Shown piece after piece: positions 8,877 to 18,511 of a stretch of 64,000 nucleotides of DNA (within the stretch, counting starts at the first letter, position 1; each line of letters opens with the position of its first letter). The notes below the pieces were generated by a model, which did not search any database, had not been told where the DNA came from, and was given only the letters and a program-made list of their open reading frames with translations. The DNA comes from Bdellovibrionales bacterium. Lineage in GTDB: Bacteria > Bdellovibrionota > UBA1018 > CAIMNF01. Made by a program: the position numbers and the translations under genes. Location: the NCBI GenBank assembly GCA_018266375.1, contig JAFEAO010000007.1, forward strand, positions 1 through 64,000. The letters run 5' to 3'.

Positions 8877-10019
8877 TCAAGACTTCCCGAACAAAAACTC
8901 CAAGATCTCGTCTTTCTTCCGGTTGGTATCGTCATAGCCGAGACCGAGCAGTTGCTGGATATATGCCCTCTCGAACGCGAGATAAGACAACAAATCCCAG
9001 CCTTTATCCTCTTTTGCCCCGACTCCTCTGAGTAAAAACCGGATCAATGTCGGAAACTCATGAAGCGTGCCTTTGGCGAGATGCCCAAGATCCTGGGACG
9101 GTCTTAGCGCCAGGACTGGAATACTTCGGAGCATACCCGCTTCGGCTCGGATCTCCGGAGTGAGCATACCCAAGGTCTTATTTACCCGCTCCATCCGCTC
9201 CAAATCCGATTCGAGCGAGTCCAAGAAAACCGCGTTCAAAAGCACGCCGCCAATTTCAGCGATCGTCAAGTCATCGCGCTTGCAGGCTTGGTTAATCTGC
9301 AAAGTTTGCTCAAGGGTTCGGTGGTAACGGATCCCGACCGCGATAATTTTATCCGAACCCAAATGAATCGCGGGACTGAGTGGTGACGTCAACCGCACGC
9401 AACCATCGCCGAATTGTCCGCGATCGAGTTTGACCGGCGGAAAGAAAACCGGAATCGCCGAAGAAGCCATGACGTGCTCGACGGTAAGCGGGCTACGAAC
9501 TCCGATCCGTGTCGTCCGCACCCAAGTTTTAATGTCTTCGACACCGTCATAAAAACTCACGGCCGTCCCGGTCCAGTAATTCGTTGCCGAAACGCTCACT
9601 CCATGCAGGATTCCGGCCTTGAAATGCTGTTGTAAGCGATCAAGCTGCAACTCCTGCTGGAGCAATTCACGAAGCGGTTGCGTATTGAGCAGGTGGTTTG
9701 CTTTCTTTTGCTCGAACATCGCGCCCATGCCGAGGGTGCGAAGCCACTTCGATCCCAAGCTTGCCATCGCCGACGCATCGGTTCGATACACGCGCTCGGA
9801 GTGAAGGTTCATCCACAGATCCCACAAGCCCTGCGCGGCAATCTTGAAGTCGTCCGCACGCGACATCATGTACGCACCGTTGATTGCGCCCGCGGAGACG
9901 CCCGTAATCACGCTGAAAGGCGATTCTTTAGTCTTTGTCATTTCGGCGAGGGCCTGAATCACACCCACCTGATACGCCGCGCGCGCTCCACCACCTGTGA
10001 GAACGAGACCGAGATTCAT
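8877..10019 (-). CDS. Patatin-like phospholipase
   Basis: A 380-residue serine acyl hydrolase of the patatin/RssA/YchK type. The oxyanion loop is LTGGGARAAYQVG near residues 7-19, the nucleophile elbow GVSAGAING (GxSxG) near residue 40 and the catalytic Asp is in RGQFGDG. No signal peptide is visible, so it is probably cytosolic or membrane-associated and cleaves acyl chains from phospholipids. An extended -10 motif (TGC TACAAT, 10034-10026 on the minus strand) sits 6 nt before the ATG and there is no ribosome binding site. Confidence 0.9.
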   Translation of the reverse strand: MNLGLVLTGGGARAAYQVGVIQALAEMTKTKESPFSVITGVSAGAINGAYMMSRADDFKIAAQGLWDLWMNLHSERVYRTDASAMASLGSKWLRTLGMGAMFEQKKANHLLNTQPLRELLQQELQLDRLQQHFKAGILHGVSVSATNYWTGTAVSFYDGVEDIKTWVRTTRIGVRSPLTVEHVMASSAIPVFFPPVKLDRGQFGDGCVRLTSPLSPAIHLGSDKIIAVGIRYHRTLEQTLQINQACKRDDLTIAEIGGVLLNAVFLDSLESDLERMERVNKTLGMLTPEIRAEAGMLRSIPVLALRPSQDLGHLAKGTLHEFPTLIRFLLRGVGAKEDKGWDLLSYLAFERAYIQQLLGLGYDDTNRKKDEILEFLFGKS

Positions 10020-10025
10020 ACAAAG

Positions 10026-10034
10026 ATTGTAGCA
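10026..10034 (-). promoter_or_regulatory. Extended -10 motif in front of the patatin gene
   Basis: TGC TACAAT on the minus strand is an extended -10 (5/6 match plus TGn). It ends 6 nt before the ATG, so transcription should start at or next to the start codon. Confidence 0.45.
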
Positions 10035-10072
10035 TACTGGTTTTCAATTCACAGATGTGATATCAATTTGAC

Positions 10073-10477
10073 ATGCCTATCAGAACTGAACTACCCGTTT
10101 CGATTCAGTCTCGAAATTTTCGGGACTTACCCCAAACCACAGGCCACATCACCAAAATCGAATTCGATAAAGGCGACCGCACCAAGAATGCGATGCGATT
10201 TATCGGAATGGGCATGGCGGCTACGTTTTGCGCTGTTTTCGTGCCGATTGCCCACTGGTTCCTTGTCCCTTTGCTTTTTGTAGCGAGCTGGGTTTTCGGA
10301 CTCGATAAGCTCAAGGAGATGGCTCGTTCGGAAGGCGGCAAAGGCCCTTGTCCGAAATGTCACAAAGAATTTCCGATCGAACCTTCAACTTATAAAGAAC
10401 GTATTACCGATACCTGCAGCTATTGCCACGAGGATGTGGAGATCCTTTTCCCGCAGCCCGCCAAAACCGAAGGGTAA
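10073..10477 (+). CDS. Membrane protein with C-terminal zinc ribbon
   Basis: 134 residues. A polar N-terminal region is followed by a hydrophobic stretch of about 35 residues (one long or two short spans, FIGMGMAATFCAVF then WFLVPLLFVASWVFG). A C-terminal zinc ribbon follows with CPKC and CSYC pairs 29 residues apart. Such ribbons bind one zinc and often mediate protein contacts. No named family recognised. A TATCAA box ends 6 nt before the ATG. It is divergent from the patatin gene. Confidence 0.65.
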   Translation: MPIRTELPVSIQSRNFRDLPQTTGHITKIEFDKGDRTKNAMRFIGMGMAATFCAVFVPIAHWFLVPLLFVASWVFGLDKLKEMARSEGGKGPCPKCHKEFPIEPSTYKERITDTCSYCHEDVEILFPQPAKTEG

Positions 10478-10506
10478 AGTCTGCAAACGGCATCGCACCG
10501 CGAGGT

Positions 10507-12201
10507 TCATGCGTAGTACAACTCGATAAAGTGTTTGAAGTTGTGATTGATCTGCCGACGGTTTAGTTTTTGAGTCGGCGTGAGCTCACCTTTCTCGACC
10601 GAGAACTCGCGAGAGAGCAATACAAACTTTTTGACCGGGTAAGACAGCTGCTTGAGCTTGATCATCTGATCAATGGCCTCCTGCACGCGCGCTTTAATCG
10701 CGTCGTCTTCAACCGTGAGCCCTTCGATCGCACCCGGAATAAAACGGAAATCAAGAAGTACGGATTCTTTGAGCGTGATCAACGCCAGCAGCTCCGAGCG
10801 GGACTCACCCACCACGCAAACATTGGAAGCTTCCGGAATGGACTTCAAGGCGTTTTCAATCGGCACTGGGGCGACCATCTTACCGTTTGAGAGTTTGATG
10901 ATTTCACGGTTACGCCCGATCAAGTTCAGCTCCGGGCTTCCATCCGGTCCAGGCTTCCACTCGCCAAGATCGCCTGTTTTTAACCAACCGTCTTCGAGCA
11001 GCACTTCATCGGTCGCTTCTTTATCATCGAGGTAACCAAGAAACACCTGCGGGCCCTTGATCCAAATTTCGCCCTCTTGGGTTATTTTGATTTCGGTCCC
11101 GATCGGAGCGCGACCGAGTAGTCGGAAGTCCTCGCGGCCTTTATGCGTAAGCGTAATCAAGCCCGCCGACTCGCTCAGTCCGTAAATTTCTTGAATCTCG
11201 ATACCAATGCCTTTGAACCACTGACCGATCGAGCCGCTCAGTTTTGCGGCACCCGATACCGCCAGGAGCAACCGGTCCATGCCAAGGTGCTCTTTGATCT
11301 GGCTCAGATAAAGTTTTTCAGCGATCTGTCCCAACTTCTCGATTTCTTTTAAAAGCTGAAACACTTTTGGTTTCTGCGTTTCCACGCCTTCACGAATCCG
11401 CTCCCACACGCGGGGGACCGCGAGAAACATCGTGGGCCGTACTTCGCGAAGCTCTTCCATAAAGCGTTCATACCTGGAATTAAACCAAACCGGATAACGG
11501 AGCGAGATCGCGACCGCGATCGTTTGAATCTTTTCGGCAACATGCGCGAGCGGTAGAAATGAAAACAATTCGCCCTGCATGAACGGAAGGTTCCACTCGC
11601 GCGCAAGCGACTCGGCCACGTACGCAAAATGATCGAGTGAGAGCATCACTCCCTTAGGCTTACCCATCGTGCCCGAGGTGTAGACCACAAACTGCGCGGC
11701 TTTCGAGTCGATCCCATCGAGCAACCTCACCCCACGAGCATCGACGAGTACTTCGTCCTGGCTGGACGACAGAATCACCTGCTGGGCGCCTTCGATAAAG
11801 GTCATCGGTTTTGCAATCTCAGGGTCGACCTGCAAAAGCGTGTCACGGTACAAGTCGGATTCGACGAGAACGATCTTGGGTTTAACCTCTTCGACAACTT
11901 GCCTGAGATCTCCCTCTGGCAAGCTCGGATGAATCCCCACCGACATGCCACCGGCCAAAATCACACCGAGTTCCCACTGAATCCACTCCGGAGAGTTCAT
12001 CGCGTAAATGAGCGCACGATCGCCTTTGCCGAATTCCCGCGACCGCAGGTACAGCGCCACTCTCACCACCTGAATCCAAAAGGACTTGGCCGTGATCGAT
12101 GCCCAATGATTGGAATCGGTCCGAAAATGATGTGCGGGAGATTGGGGTTGATCCTGGGACCAGAGGTACAGCCGATGCAAGATCGTCGAACTGTCTCTCA
12201 T
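10507..12201 (-). CDS. Long-chain acyl-CoA synthetase (AMP-binding)
   Basis: A 564-residue adenylate-forming enzyme that activates fatty acids to acyl-AMP and then acyl-CoA. The P-loop-like motif YTSGTMGKPKGVML lies near residue 175. The later motifs IYGLSESAGL, GYLDDKEATDE-GWLKTGDLG and the linker hinge region NLIGRNREIIKLSNGKMV are all present. It resembles the eukaryote-like FAA1/AMP-forming ligase group. The start follows the lytic transglycosylase stop by 6 bp, so the two are co-transcribed. The fatty acid used cannot be read from sequence. Confidence 0.9.
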   Translation of the reverse strand: MRDSSTILHRLYLWSQDQPQSPAHHFRTDSNHWASITAKSFWIQVVRVALYLRSREFGKGDRALIYAMNSPEWIQWELGVILAGGMSVGIHPSLPEGDLRQVVEEVKPKIVLVESDLYRDTLLQVDPEIAKPMTFIEGAQQVILSSSQDEVLVDARGVRLLDGIDSKAAQFVVYTSGTMGKPKGVMLSLDHFAYVAESLAREWNLPFMQGELFSFLPLAHVAEKIQTIAVAISLRYPVWFNSRYERFMEELREVRPTMFLAVPRVWERIREGVETQKPKVFQLLKEIEKLGQIAEKLYLSQIKEHLGMDRLLLAVSGAAKLSGSIGQWFKGIGIEIQEIYGLSESAGLITLTHKGREDFRLLGRAPIGTEIKITQEGEIWIKGPQVFLGYLDDKEATDEVLLEDGWLKTGDLGEWKPGPDGSPELNLIGRNREIIKLSNGKMVAPVPIENALKSIPEASNVCVVGESRSELLALITLKESVLLDFRFIPGAIEGLTVEDDAIKARVQEAIDQMIKLKQLSYPVKKFVLLSREFSVEKGELTPTQKLNRRQINHNFKHFIELYYA

Positions 12202-12207
12202 GAGCCT

Positions 12208-14076
12208 TTACTGCTTCACCGGCTCGTCGCCGCTCTTCATGGCGCGGAATTCGCTTGGAGTGAGCTGAGCGATGCCCTGCTTGTTCAAGAGGTCAGCGTA
12301 GAGTTTCGAGTACCAGTAGTAGTTGCGGCCGATCAAGGTCACGTAGTTGCGGGTCTCGGCGTAAGGAATGAGATCCAAGAATAACAAACGGTTTTTCATC
12401 GGGTAGCGTTTCGCCCACTTGTCGACGACTTCGGCGCCGGCGTTGTAAGCGGCAAGCGCGAGCTCAACATCGCCGTTATAACGATCAACGAGTTTTTCAA
12501 AATACTGAACACCGACGCGAATGTTGGTTTCGGCGTCATAAAGCTTACGGCGGGTCACTTTACGGTCCATGAGGCGCGCCGTGCGGGGCATGAGTTGCAT
12601 GAGGCCAGCTGCACCGACGCGTGAACGGGCGTTCTCCTGAAACGCGCTCTCTTGACGGATCAACGCGGTCACCAAGAACGGGTGCACATGCTTGACTTGG
12701 CTCAGAATCATGTCGAAGTGCTTCATCGGATAGAAAAGCTTAAGCGTCGAATCGACGACGTACTCGCTCTGAGCGCGGAACACGCTATCCAAGATCCGGA
12801 AGATCGAGATCGTGTCCCTGCTGCGGAAAGCGAAGGTCGCCAGATAGAGACGCACGCGAGGTTCAAGCACCTTCAGGTACTCGGGTGTCTTACGCACCGG
12901 AGCGAGCAACTTGTAGACGGCTTTCTCATTGTTAGTCTTATCGAAGTCTTCGATGAGCGAAAGCCAAGTGTTGTAAGTGCTATCACGATCAGTGCGAAGC
13001 TTGATCACCGGATCGATCGGAGTCGAGAGATTCCCGACTAACGTCGAATCGCCATGATTGAGAGTGAGCGTGTGGAACCCGAGTGGGTTCGTGCGGAAAA
13101 GCTCGTCGAAGCTATATTGAAACGCTTCGCGGTCTGAAGCGGACTTCGCGCAGTATGCGTTCCAATAGTGAGCGCGAGTCGAGTAATCGCTTACACCGAT
13201 TTTCGCCAAGCGGGTAAAAACTTTTTGGGCCGTATTGCAATCGTTTCTCATGACCGAAAGAAGGGCCATGCGAAAACGCGCGCTTTGAACGTATTTGCTG
13301 GTCGCGATTTCAGGTTTTTGAATCGCGCACTCATCGGAACGGCTGTAGAGCTGAAGCGCGGTGGCGAGCAACTCATCGCTCGGGAAGAACTCCTCGGCCT
13401 TAAGACCGAGGTAGTTATAAATCTCCGGTTCCTGGCACTCCTTTTGTTCCAATACCTTTTTAGCAAGCTCGGAGAGCTCCGGAGTCCAGCTATCGAAACG
13501 CTTGAACGCGCGGTAGTAATCCCCTTCGCGTTGGTTCTCGACTTTGGAGTAAGAGCCTTTGCGGATCTCGGCAACGAGCGCGTTCAAAGCCTTTTGGCGA
13601 ACGCGACGTGGAGTCTTATCTTTTTTCTGAGAGGTCTCGCGGTCCTGGATTTTCAGCGCGACTTCGGCCTCGTCGGCGCCGTCGTCGCCGTCTTCAAACC
13701 AGCTATCGCTCCAGTTTGACTTCACGAACGCGCACTCGGGCGCGTTTTTAAATTTGGTTTTGCACTCTTCGTACGATTCGTCCAAAAGGCCGCCCTTACG
13801 CTGATTAAATTTCGTGTTGATGAAAGCAAGAAGCGCTTTGCGGCCTTCGGTCAGCATTTCCGTCTTTAAATTTTGGTTGATCGCTTGAGACAGACGAACT
13901 CCTTCGCCCTCGCCCACTTTGGAGACGTCAGAAACTTTAGATTTCACCACTTGATCGAGATCGCCGCTGACGATTTTAGTGTTGCTTGTCGTACTGCAAT
14001 TCGACAAAAGCAATGCCGCGGTCGCGACTGCGACCTTAACGGCGGCTTTCGATTTTAGTGTGTTCATTCTCTCCAT
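12208..14076 (-). CDS. Soluble lytic murein transglycosylase-like lipoprotein
   Basis: A 622-residue outer-membrane-type lipoprotein; the lipobox LLLSNC follows a short signal peptide. A long helical repeat region, like the U-shaped ring of Slt70, occupies residues of about 100-450. The catalytic SLT domain follows: ALIRQESAF contains the catalytic Glu, then GAAGLMQLMP and LALAAYNAG. It cleaves the MurNAc-GlcNAc bond of peptidoglycan with 1,6-anhydro product formation. The start may be the ATG at 14076 or three codons later (14067). It is the first gene of an operon with the acyl-CoA synthetase and divergent from the ATP-grasp gene, with about 20 bp between starts. Confidence 0.9.
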   Translation of the reverse strand: MERMNTLKSKAAVKVAVATAALLLSNCSTTSNTKIVSGDLDQVVKSKVSDVSKVGEGEGVRLSQAINQNLKTEMLTEGRKALLAFINTKFNQRKGGLLDESYEECKTKFKNAPECAFVKSNWSDSWFEDGDDGADEAEVALKIQDRETSQKKDKTPRRVRQKALNALVAEIRKGSYSKVENQREGDYYRAFKRFDSWTPELSELAKKVLEQKECQEPEIYNYLGLKAEEFFPSDELLATALQLYSRSDECAIQKPEIATSKYVQSARFRMALLSVMRNDCNTAQKVFTRLAKIGVSDYSTRAHYWNAYCAKSASDREAFQYSFDELFRTNPLGFHTLTLNHGDSTLVGNLSTPIDPVIKLRTDRDSTYNTWLSLIEDFDKTNNEKAVYKLLAPVRKTPEYLKVLEPRVRLYLATFAFRSRDTISIFRILDSVFRAQSEYVVDSTLKLFYPMKHFDMILSQVKHVHPFLVTALIRQESAFQENARSRVGAAGLMQLMPRTARLMDRKVTRRKLYDAETNIRVGVQYFEKLVDRYNGDVELALAAYNAGAEVVDKWAKRYPMKNRLLFLDLIPYAETRNYVTLIGRNYYWYSKLYADLLNKQGIAQLTPSEFRAMKSGDEPVKQ

Positions 14077-14096
14077 TTTTCCGTACCCTAGCCCTG

Positions 14097-15053
14097 ATGT
14101 CTCAAATCTTGTTATGGGTCACCGACCCATGGAACACCCTCGCTCACTCTCAGGATACCACGCTGAGACTGTCGCAAGAAGCCCGTAACAGCGGTATTCA
14201 ATCCTATTGGAGCGGATCCGATGTTCTACTGAACCTATTGAATCCATCTCACTTTAATGCTGTTCCATCCGATGCCCTCGAGCGTCCCGATTCAATGAAG
14301 TTTATTGAACTCGATCCGTCAAAAATACATCAAATACATTATCGGGTAGACCCCCCTGTAGACTTTAATTATCTATCATTACTAGAAAAAATCGTGCAGC
14401 ACTCCGGCTCCGAAGACAGAATCTTTAGCCCGCCCTCGCTTATACGCGTTCAGAGCGAAAAGATTGCTCCAGCCGAGCTGGCACTCCTTGCTCCGACCTT
14501 CGCCGTAGTCCGGGACGAAGCGTCCCTCCGCGAAGCGTTTACGCGATTCAAAGGCCACTCCACCGTGGTGAGCAAACCCTTAAATGAAGCACAAAGCAAG
14601 GGCGTAAAGAAATGGCCGAGACCTCTCAGCCTCGATTCGTGGATGAAAACTTTCGCGACCGAGACGCAAAACTTTTCATCACCCATCGTCATTCAAGAGT
14701 ATTTATCCGGAATCGAACAAGGCGAGATCCGGATGTGGTTTGCAGCCGGTGAATTTATCGCTGCTCTCAAAAAGTATCCAAAATCGGGTGATTTCCGCGT
14801 GTTGATCGACGAGGGCTCGAAAGTCGCGGCATACACTCTCTCACCGATCGAGATGAAAATCGCGGGCGCGGTCGGCGCGGTCTTGAAAAAGCAACGAGTC
14901 GCTCTTGCTGCAATCGACTTTATCGCTTCGACCAATGGAACACTCAAACTCTCGGACTATAACATCACGAGTCCGGGACTCCTTGTCCAACTCGAGAAAG
15001 TCCATGGCCAAAACTTTGCAAAAACCGTACTTCAAAAAATCATCACCATGTAG
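14097..15053 (+). CDS. Glutathione synthetase-like ATP-grasp protein
   Basis: About 318 residues. Local resemblance to prokaryotic glutathione synthetase (GshB) is clear: YRVDPPVDFNYL corresponds to the RKDPPFD-Y segment. VIQEYLSGIEQGEIRMW corresponds to the QPFL-EI-GD-R ATP-grasp lid, and KLSDYNITSPGLL to the EVNVTSP metal-binding end. ATP-grasp enzymes ligate a carboxylate to an amine with ATP; the substrates here are not certain. I set the start at the ATG 14097 because the N-terminus MSQILLWVTDPW then aligns with GshB. No ribosome binding site is seen. Confidence 0.7.
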   Translation: MSQILLWVTDPWNTLAHSQDTTLRLSQEARNSGIQSYWSGSDVLLNLLNPSHFNAVPSDALERPDSMKFIELDPSKIHQIHYRVDPPVDFNYLSLLEKIVQHSGSEDRIFSPPSLIRVQSEKIAPAELALLAPTFAVVRDEASLREAFTRFKGHSTVVSKPLNEAQSKGVKKWPRPLSLDSWMKTFATETQNFSSPIVIQEYLSGIEQGEIRMWFAAGEFIAALKKYPKSGDFRVLIDEGSKVAAYTLSPIEMKIAGAVGAVLKKQRVALAAIDFIASTNGTLKLSDYNITSPGLLVQLEKVHGQNFAKTVLQKIITM

Positions 15054-15061
15054 TCTCTTAA

Positions 15062-15559
15062 TTAATCGAGTTTCTTGAGACCGCGTACTTCGATGCCTTG
15101 TTGGGCCGGCTCGCGAATAAACTTTTGAAGATCTTCGAGCTTGCTCTTAAGCGCGTCGATTTGATTTTTATCGACGGTCGAACCCACGGCGACCGCAGGA
15201 GCCTTCTCGGTTCCAAGTGTCGCGTTTGCAGCGTTACCGGCGAGAGGAGCATCTTCATCCGTACGGACGAGAGACAGCATCGCTTCTTTCAGTTTGGCCT
15301 GCTTACGGAGTTCGGTCAGCTTTTTCTTAGCACCTTCGATCGAGTAGCGCTCGACGTGGAGAAGGTGTTTTACCAGAATCAGAGACTCGATCTGTGAGCG
15401 GCGATACACTCGCTGTCCTGATGTCGCTTTGTCCGGAGCCAGGAAAGGAAACTCACTTTCCCAGAATCGAATGACGTAAGGTTTGACTCTTAGAATTTCG
15501 GCAACATCTCCGATTCTGAAATAAATCCGGTTTGGAATGTAAATTCTGGAATCGCTCAT
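15062..15559 (-). CDS. MerR-family transcriptional regulator
   Basis: 165 residues. The N-terminal winged helix-turn-helix (YFRIGDVAEILRVKPYVIRFWESEFPFL, residues about 13-40; then GQRVYRRSQIESL) is the short MerR type found next to ihfA in deltaproteobacteria. A predicted coiled-coil follows (AKKKLTELRKQAKLKEA) and a C-terminal low-complexity tail. The ligand-binding Cys residues of metal-sensing MerR proteins are absent. GGGGAG lies 7 nt before the ATG. It is last in the pheS-pheT-ihfA-merR run. Confidence 0.88.
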   Translation of the reverse strand: MSDSRIYIPNRIYFRIGDVAEILRVKPYVIRFWESEFPFLAPDKATSGQRVYRRSQIESLILVKHLLHVERYSIEGAKKKLTELRKQAKLKEAMLSLVRTDEDAPLAGNAANATLGTEKAPAVAVGSTVDKNQIDALKSKLEDLQKFIREPAQQGIEVRGLKKLD

Positions 15560-15598
15560 CTGGTCTCTCCCCTGAGGCTCAGCTCTATCCCGCTAATC

Positions 15599-15964
15599 TT
15601 ATTCCTCATCTCCGTCATCGTCATCATCATCTTTACGACCCCGACGACGAATCATTTCCTCAGTGATCGCTTTACCCTTCAGGGTATCGTTCACTTCGGA
15701 TCTAAGGACTTGAGAAGGTTTGAAAGTTAGGACGCGGCGTGCAGAAATCTCGATTGCCTGACCGGTTTGCGGGTTACGGCCGGTGCGTGCGCGTTTGTCT
15801 CGAACCACGAAGTTACCGAAACCTGAGATTTTAATTTTATCTCCGTCAGTCAACGCACCTTTGATCGTATCGAAAATAAGCTCGACCATGTCGGCTGCTT
15901 CTTTTTTGGAAAATCCGATTTTCTCATGAATCGCATCGACTAAATCTGCCTTAGTAAGTGCCAC
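15599..15964 (-). CDS. ihfA: Integration host factor alpha-like (HU/IHF family) with acidic tail
   Basis: 121 residues. The HU/IHF fold is complete: ALTKADLVDAIHEKIGFSKK, IKISGFGNFVVRDKRARTGR and the DNA-intercalating arm GRNPQTGQ, then RVLTFKPSQVLR. Position after pheT is the conserved place of ihfA. It is about 20 residues longer than E. coli IHF-alpha; the extra C-terminus is basic (RRRGRK) and then almost only Asp and Glu. The acidic tail is unusual and might mask DNA-binding or mediate contacts; that is inference. Confidence 0.9.
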   Translation of the reverse strand: MALTKADLVDAIHEKIGFSKKEAADMVELIFDTIKGALTDGDKIKISGFGNFVVRDKRARTGRNPQTGQAIEISARRVLTFKPSQVLRSEVNDTLKGKAITEEMIRRRGRKDDDDDDGDEE

Positions 15965-15982
15965 ATTTTCTCCTTAAGAACA

Positions 15983-18505
15983 CTATCTTAGTGTTGCTCC
16001 GAATTCTTCAGCCCACTTCTTCACGATCAGTTCAGAGCACTGATCCACCTGTTTTTCTTCCAGGCTTTTTGTCTCTTCAGAAAAAATCACGCGAACGCCG
16101 ATACTGATCTTTCCTTCAGGGATGTGGGCTCCCTTATAAGTATCAAAAATCTTTACGACTTTTGCAATCGGCTTCCCATGCTTAAGTGCAGATTGGACTA
16201 AGCTTTCGGAAGTCACCGACTGCTCGACCAGGAGCGCAAAGTCTCGTTCCATCGTTGGAAATGGAGACCAGGCTTTAAACGACTTTTCTTTTTGAGGCGT
16301 CAAAGCAATGACGGGATCTAAAGTCAGCTCGCCCCAGTAAACAGTATTACGCAATTTAAGCTCGCCTTCGAGTTTTGGGTGGATGCGTCCAAAAAAGCCG
16401 AGCGCCTCTTTACCTGCCGTCATTTGCACCGTCTGCCCCGGATGAAACAATTGAGCGAGGTTTGAAGTTCCACCGTTGCCCGCAAGCAATGCGGAATCAG
16501 CCGCGCGCATGCGAACGCCTTTGGTGCCGACTGACTCAAATACGTCTTCGACCACACTCTTCAGGTCATAAAAATCGACTTCGCCCAAGTCTTGCTTCAT
16601 CGCCTGATCGTAACGAGGGCCCGAAATGAGGAACGAGATCTTCCACGTTTCACGCACACCGGTTTCCATCTCGCCGCCCAGCGGAGATGCGCCCGCGGCC
16701 TTGATGTCGCCTACCTTTTCAAACACCGGACGAATCTCAAACAATCTCACAGCAAGAGGCGACGACCCGAAATGGTGGCGTTGGTTTTCAAGATACGCAC
16801 CCATAAGGCCCGGGAGAAGCGATGGAACCATCGCGGCTTGCTCTTCAGAAAGCGGGTTCAATACTTTCACTGAGGATTCGAATCCGAACTTTTTGAGCCA
16901 AGCCTCGCTTTGGAAACTATACGCGACGATTTCGTTCATTCCTGATTCGGCGAACGCGTCTTTCATGCGGTCAATCGTTTTCAAACGATGAGCTGTCGTA
17001 TCGCCAAGTTTTGGCGATGGCATCCCGGTCAATACCGGAATCGTCGTCGGAATCGCGTCGTAACCGATGGTGCGAGCGACTTCTTCGGCGAGATCTTCGC
17101 GGATATTGAGGTCCAAACGATAGGTCGGAGAAGTCACCACGAGTTTATTCCCGCTGATTTCGACACCGCAATCAAGGCGTTTAAAAATGTCGACCATCTT
17201 TGCGGCTTCGATGTCCGTGCCTAAGAACCCATCGATGAAGTCGGTCGTGGTTTGAATCTGACGCGCCTTAAAGCTTGCACGCGATGGGAGTTGTTTGAAA
17301 GTCGAGCCCTTCATCTCTGCTATCGACTTGTCTGTGGAGGCAACTTTAATCACGAGATCAGAGAGACGGGCTATCGCATCGCGATGACCTGCGGGATCGA
17401 CGCCTTTTTCGAAACGCAGTGACGCTTCCGAGCGGCGACTAAAACGGAAAGCCGCGCGACGAACAAGCGTCGGGTTAAACTCTGCGCACTCGAGAAACAC
17501 GTTCTTGGTGCTATCCGAGACTTCGCTGTTACCGCCACCCATGACGCCAGCCAAACCAACCGGTTTTTTACCGTCGGCGATGACCAGCTCTTCGCCGGTC
17601 GTTTCGATGGTTTGACCATCCAAGAGTAGCAGCTTCTCGCCCGCTTTGGAGCGGCGGACTTTGATCACGCCGCCTTCGAGTTTATCGGCGTCGTAAATGT
17701 GCACCGGGAATCCGTACTCAAACATGAGGAAGTTGCCGACATCAACCAAGTTATTGATTGAGCGTTGACCGATCGATTCCAAACGCTGTTTGAGCCATTT
17801 TGGAGAGGGGCCCACTTTTACGTTAGAAATATAGCAACCGAAAAACTGAGGTGCATCCTCACCTGCTTCGAGTTCGATTGCGATCGGAGAATTTTTAAAA
17901 TCGAGCGGCGCGACCTTTGGCGGCTTCAGCGGTTTACTGAGTGCAGCCGCGATCTCACGAGCCATCCCGCGGTGGCTCAAGCAATCGCCGCGGTTTGCAG
18001 TGAGCTTGATTTCGAAAACCGTATCGTCGAGACCGAGCACATCAGCAAGCTTCCAGCCGAGAGGTGTATTTTCAGGCATGACCAAGATGCCGTCGGATTG
18101 ATCTTTGAATCCGAGTTCGGTCTCGGAGCAAAGCATGCCGTTTGAAACCACGCCGCGGATTTTGGATTTCTCGATCTTCATGCCGTTCGGGAGAACAGCT
18201 CCGATTTGGGCCAGGCAAACAATATCACCCGCTTTCATGTTTTGAGCGCCACACACGATTTCCATCAGCTCTCCGATTCCGGTCGTCACCTTGCAAATTG
18301 AGAGGCGATCCGCTTCCGGATGTTTAGCGCGCTCAAGAATCCGCACGGTCACGACTTTATCGAGGCCTTCGGCAAGTTTGTGGATACTTTCGACTTCAAG
18401 CCCGCGAGCGGTCAACAGCTCCGCAAGCGCGACCGGACCTTCTTTCACGCCCGTCACTGCGCTCAGGTCCACCCATTCATTCAACCATTGATAAGAAATT
18501 TTCAT
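15983..18505 (-). CDS. pheT: Phenylalanyl-tRNA synthetase beta subunit
   Basis: 840 residues, a little longer than E. coli PheT (795). Domains in order: tRNA-binding OB domain (VVTVRILERAKHPEADRLSI, about residues 48-67), the B3/B4 editing domain and the B5 domain, a catalytic-like core and the C-terminal anticodon-binding FDX-ACB domain (FKAWSPFPTMERDFALLVE). Together with PheS it forms the alpha2-beta2 enzyme charging tRNA-Phe. Its ATG lies 6 bp after the pheS stop. Confidence 0.97.
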   Translation of the reverse strand: MKISYQWLNEWVDLSAVTGVKEGPVALAELLTARGLEVESIHKLAEGLDKVVTVRILERAKHPEADRLSICKVTTGIGELMEIVCGAQNMKAGDIVCLAQIGAVLPNGMKIEKSKIRGVVSNGMLCSETELGFKDQSDGILVMPENTPLGWKLADVLGLDDTVFEIKLTANRGDCLSHRGMAREIAAALSKPLKPPKVAPLDFKNSPIAIELEAGEDAPQFFGCYISNVKVGPSPKWLKQRLESIGQRSINNLVDVGNFLMFEYGFPVHIYDADKLEGGVIKVRRSKAGEKLLLLDGQTIETTGEELVIADGKKPVGLAGVMGGGNSEVSDSTKNVFLECAEFNPTLVRRAAFRFSRRSEASLRFEKGVDPAGHRDAIARLSDLVIKVASTDKSIAEMKGSTFKQLPSRASFKARQIQTTTDFIDGFLGTDIEAAKMVDIFKRLDCGVEISGNKLVVTSPTYRLDLNIREDLAEEVARTIGYDAIPTTIPVLTGMPSPKLGDTTAHRLKTIDRMKDAFAESGMNEIVAYSFQSEAWLKKFGFESSVKVLNPLSEEQAAMVPSLLPGLMGAYLENQRHHFGSSPLAVRLFEIRPVFEKVGDIKAAGASPLGGEMETGVRETWKISFLISGPRYDQAMKQDLGEVDFYDLKSVVEDVFESVGTKGVRMRAADSALLAGNGGTSNLAQLFHPGQTVQMTAGKEALGFFGRIHPKLEGELKLRNTVYWGELTLDPVIALTPQKEKSFKAWSPFPTMERDFALLVEQSVTSESLVQSALKHGKPIAKVVKIFDTYKGAHIPEGKISIGVRVIFSEETKSLEEKQVDQCSELIVKKWAEEFGATLR

Positions 18506-18511
18506 ATACTT

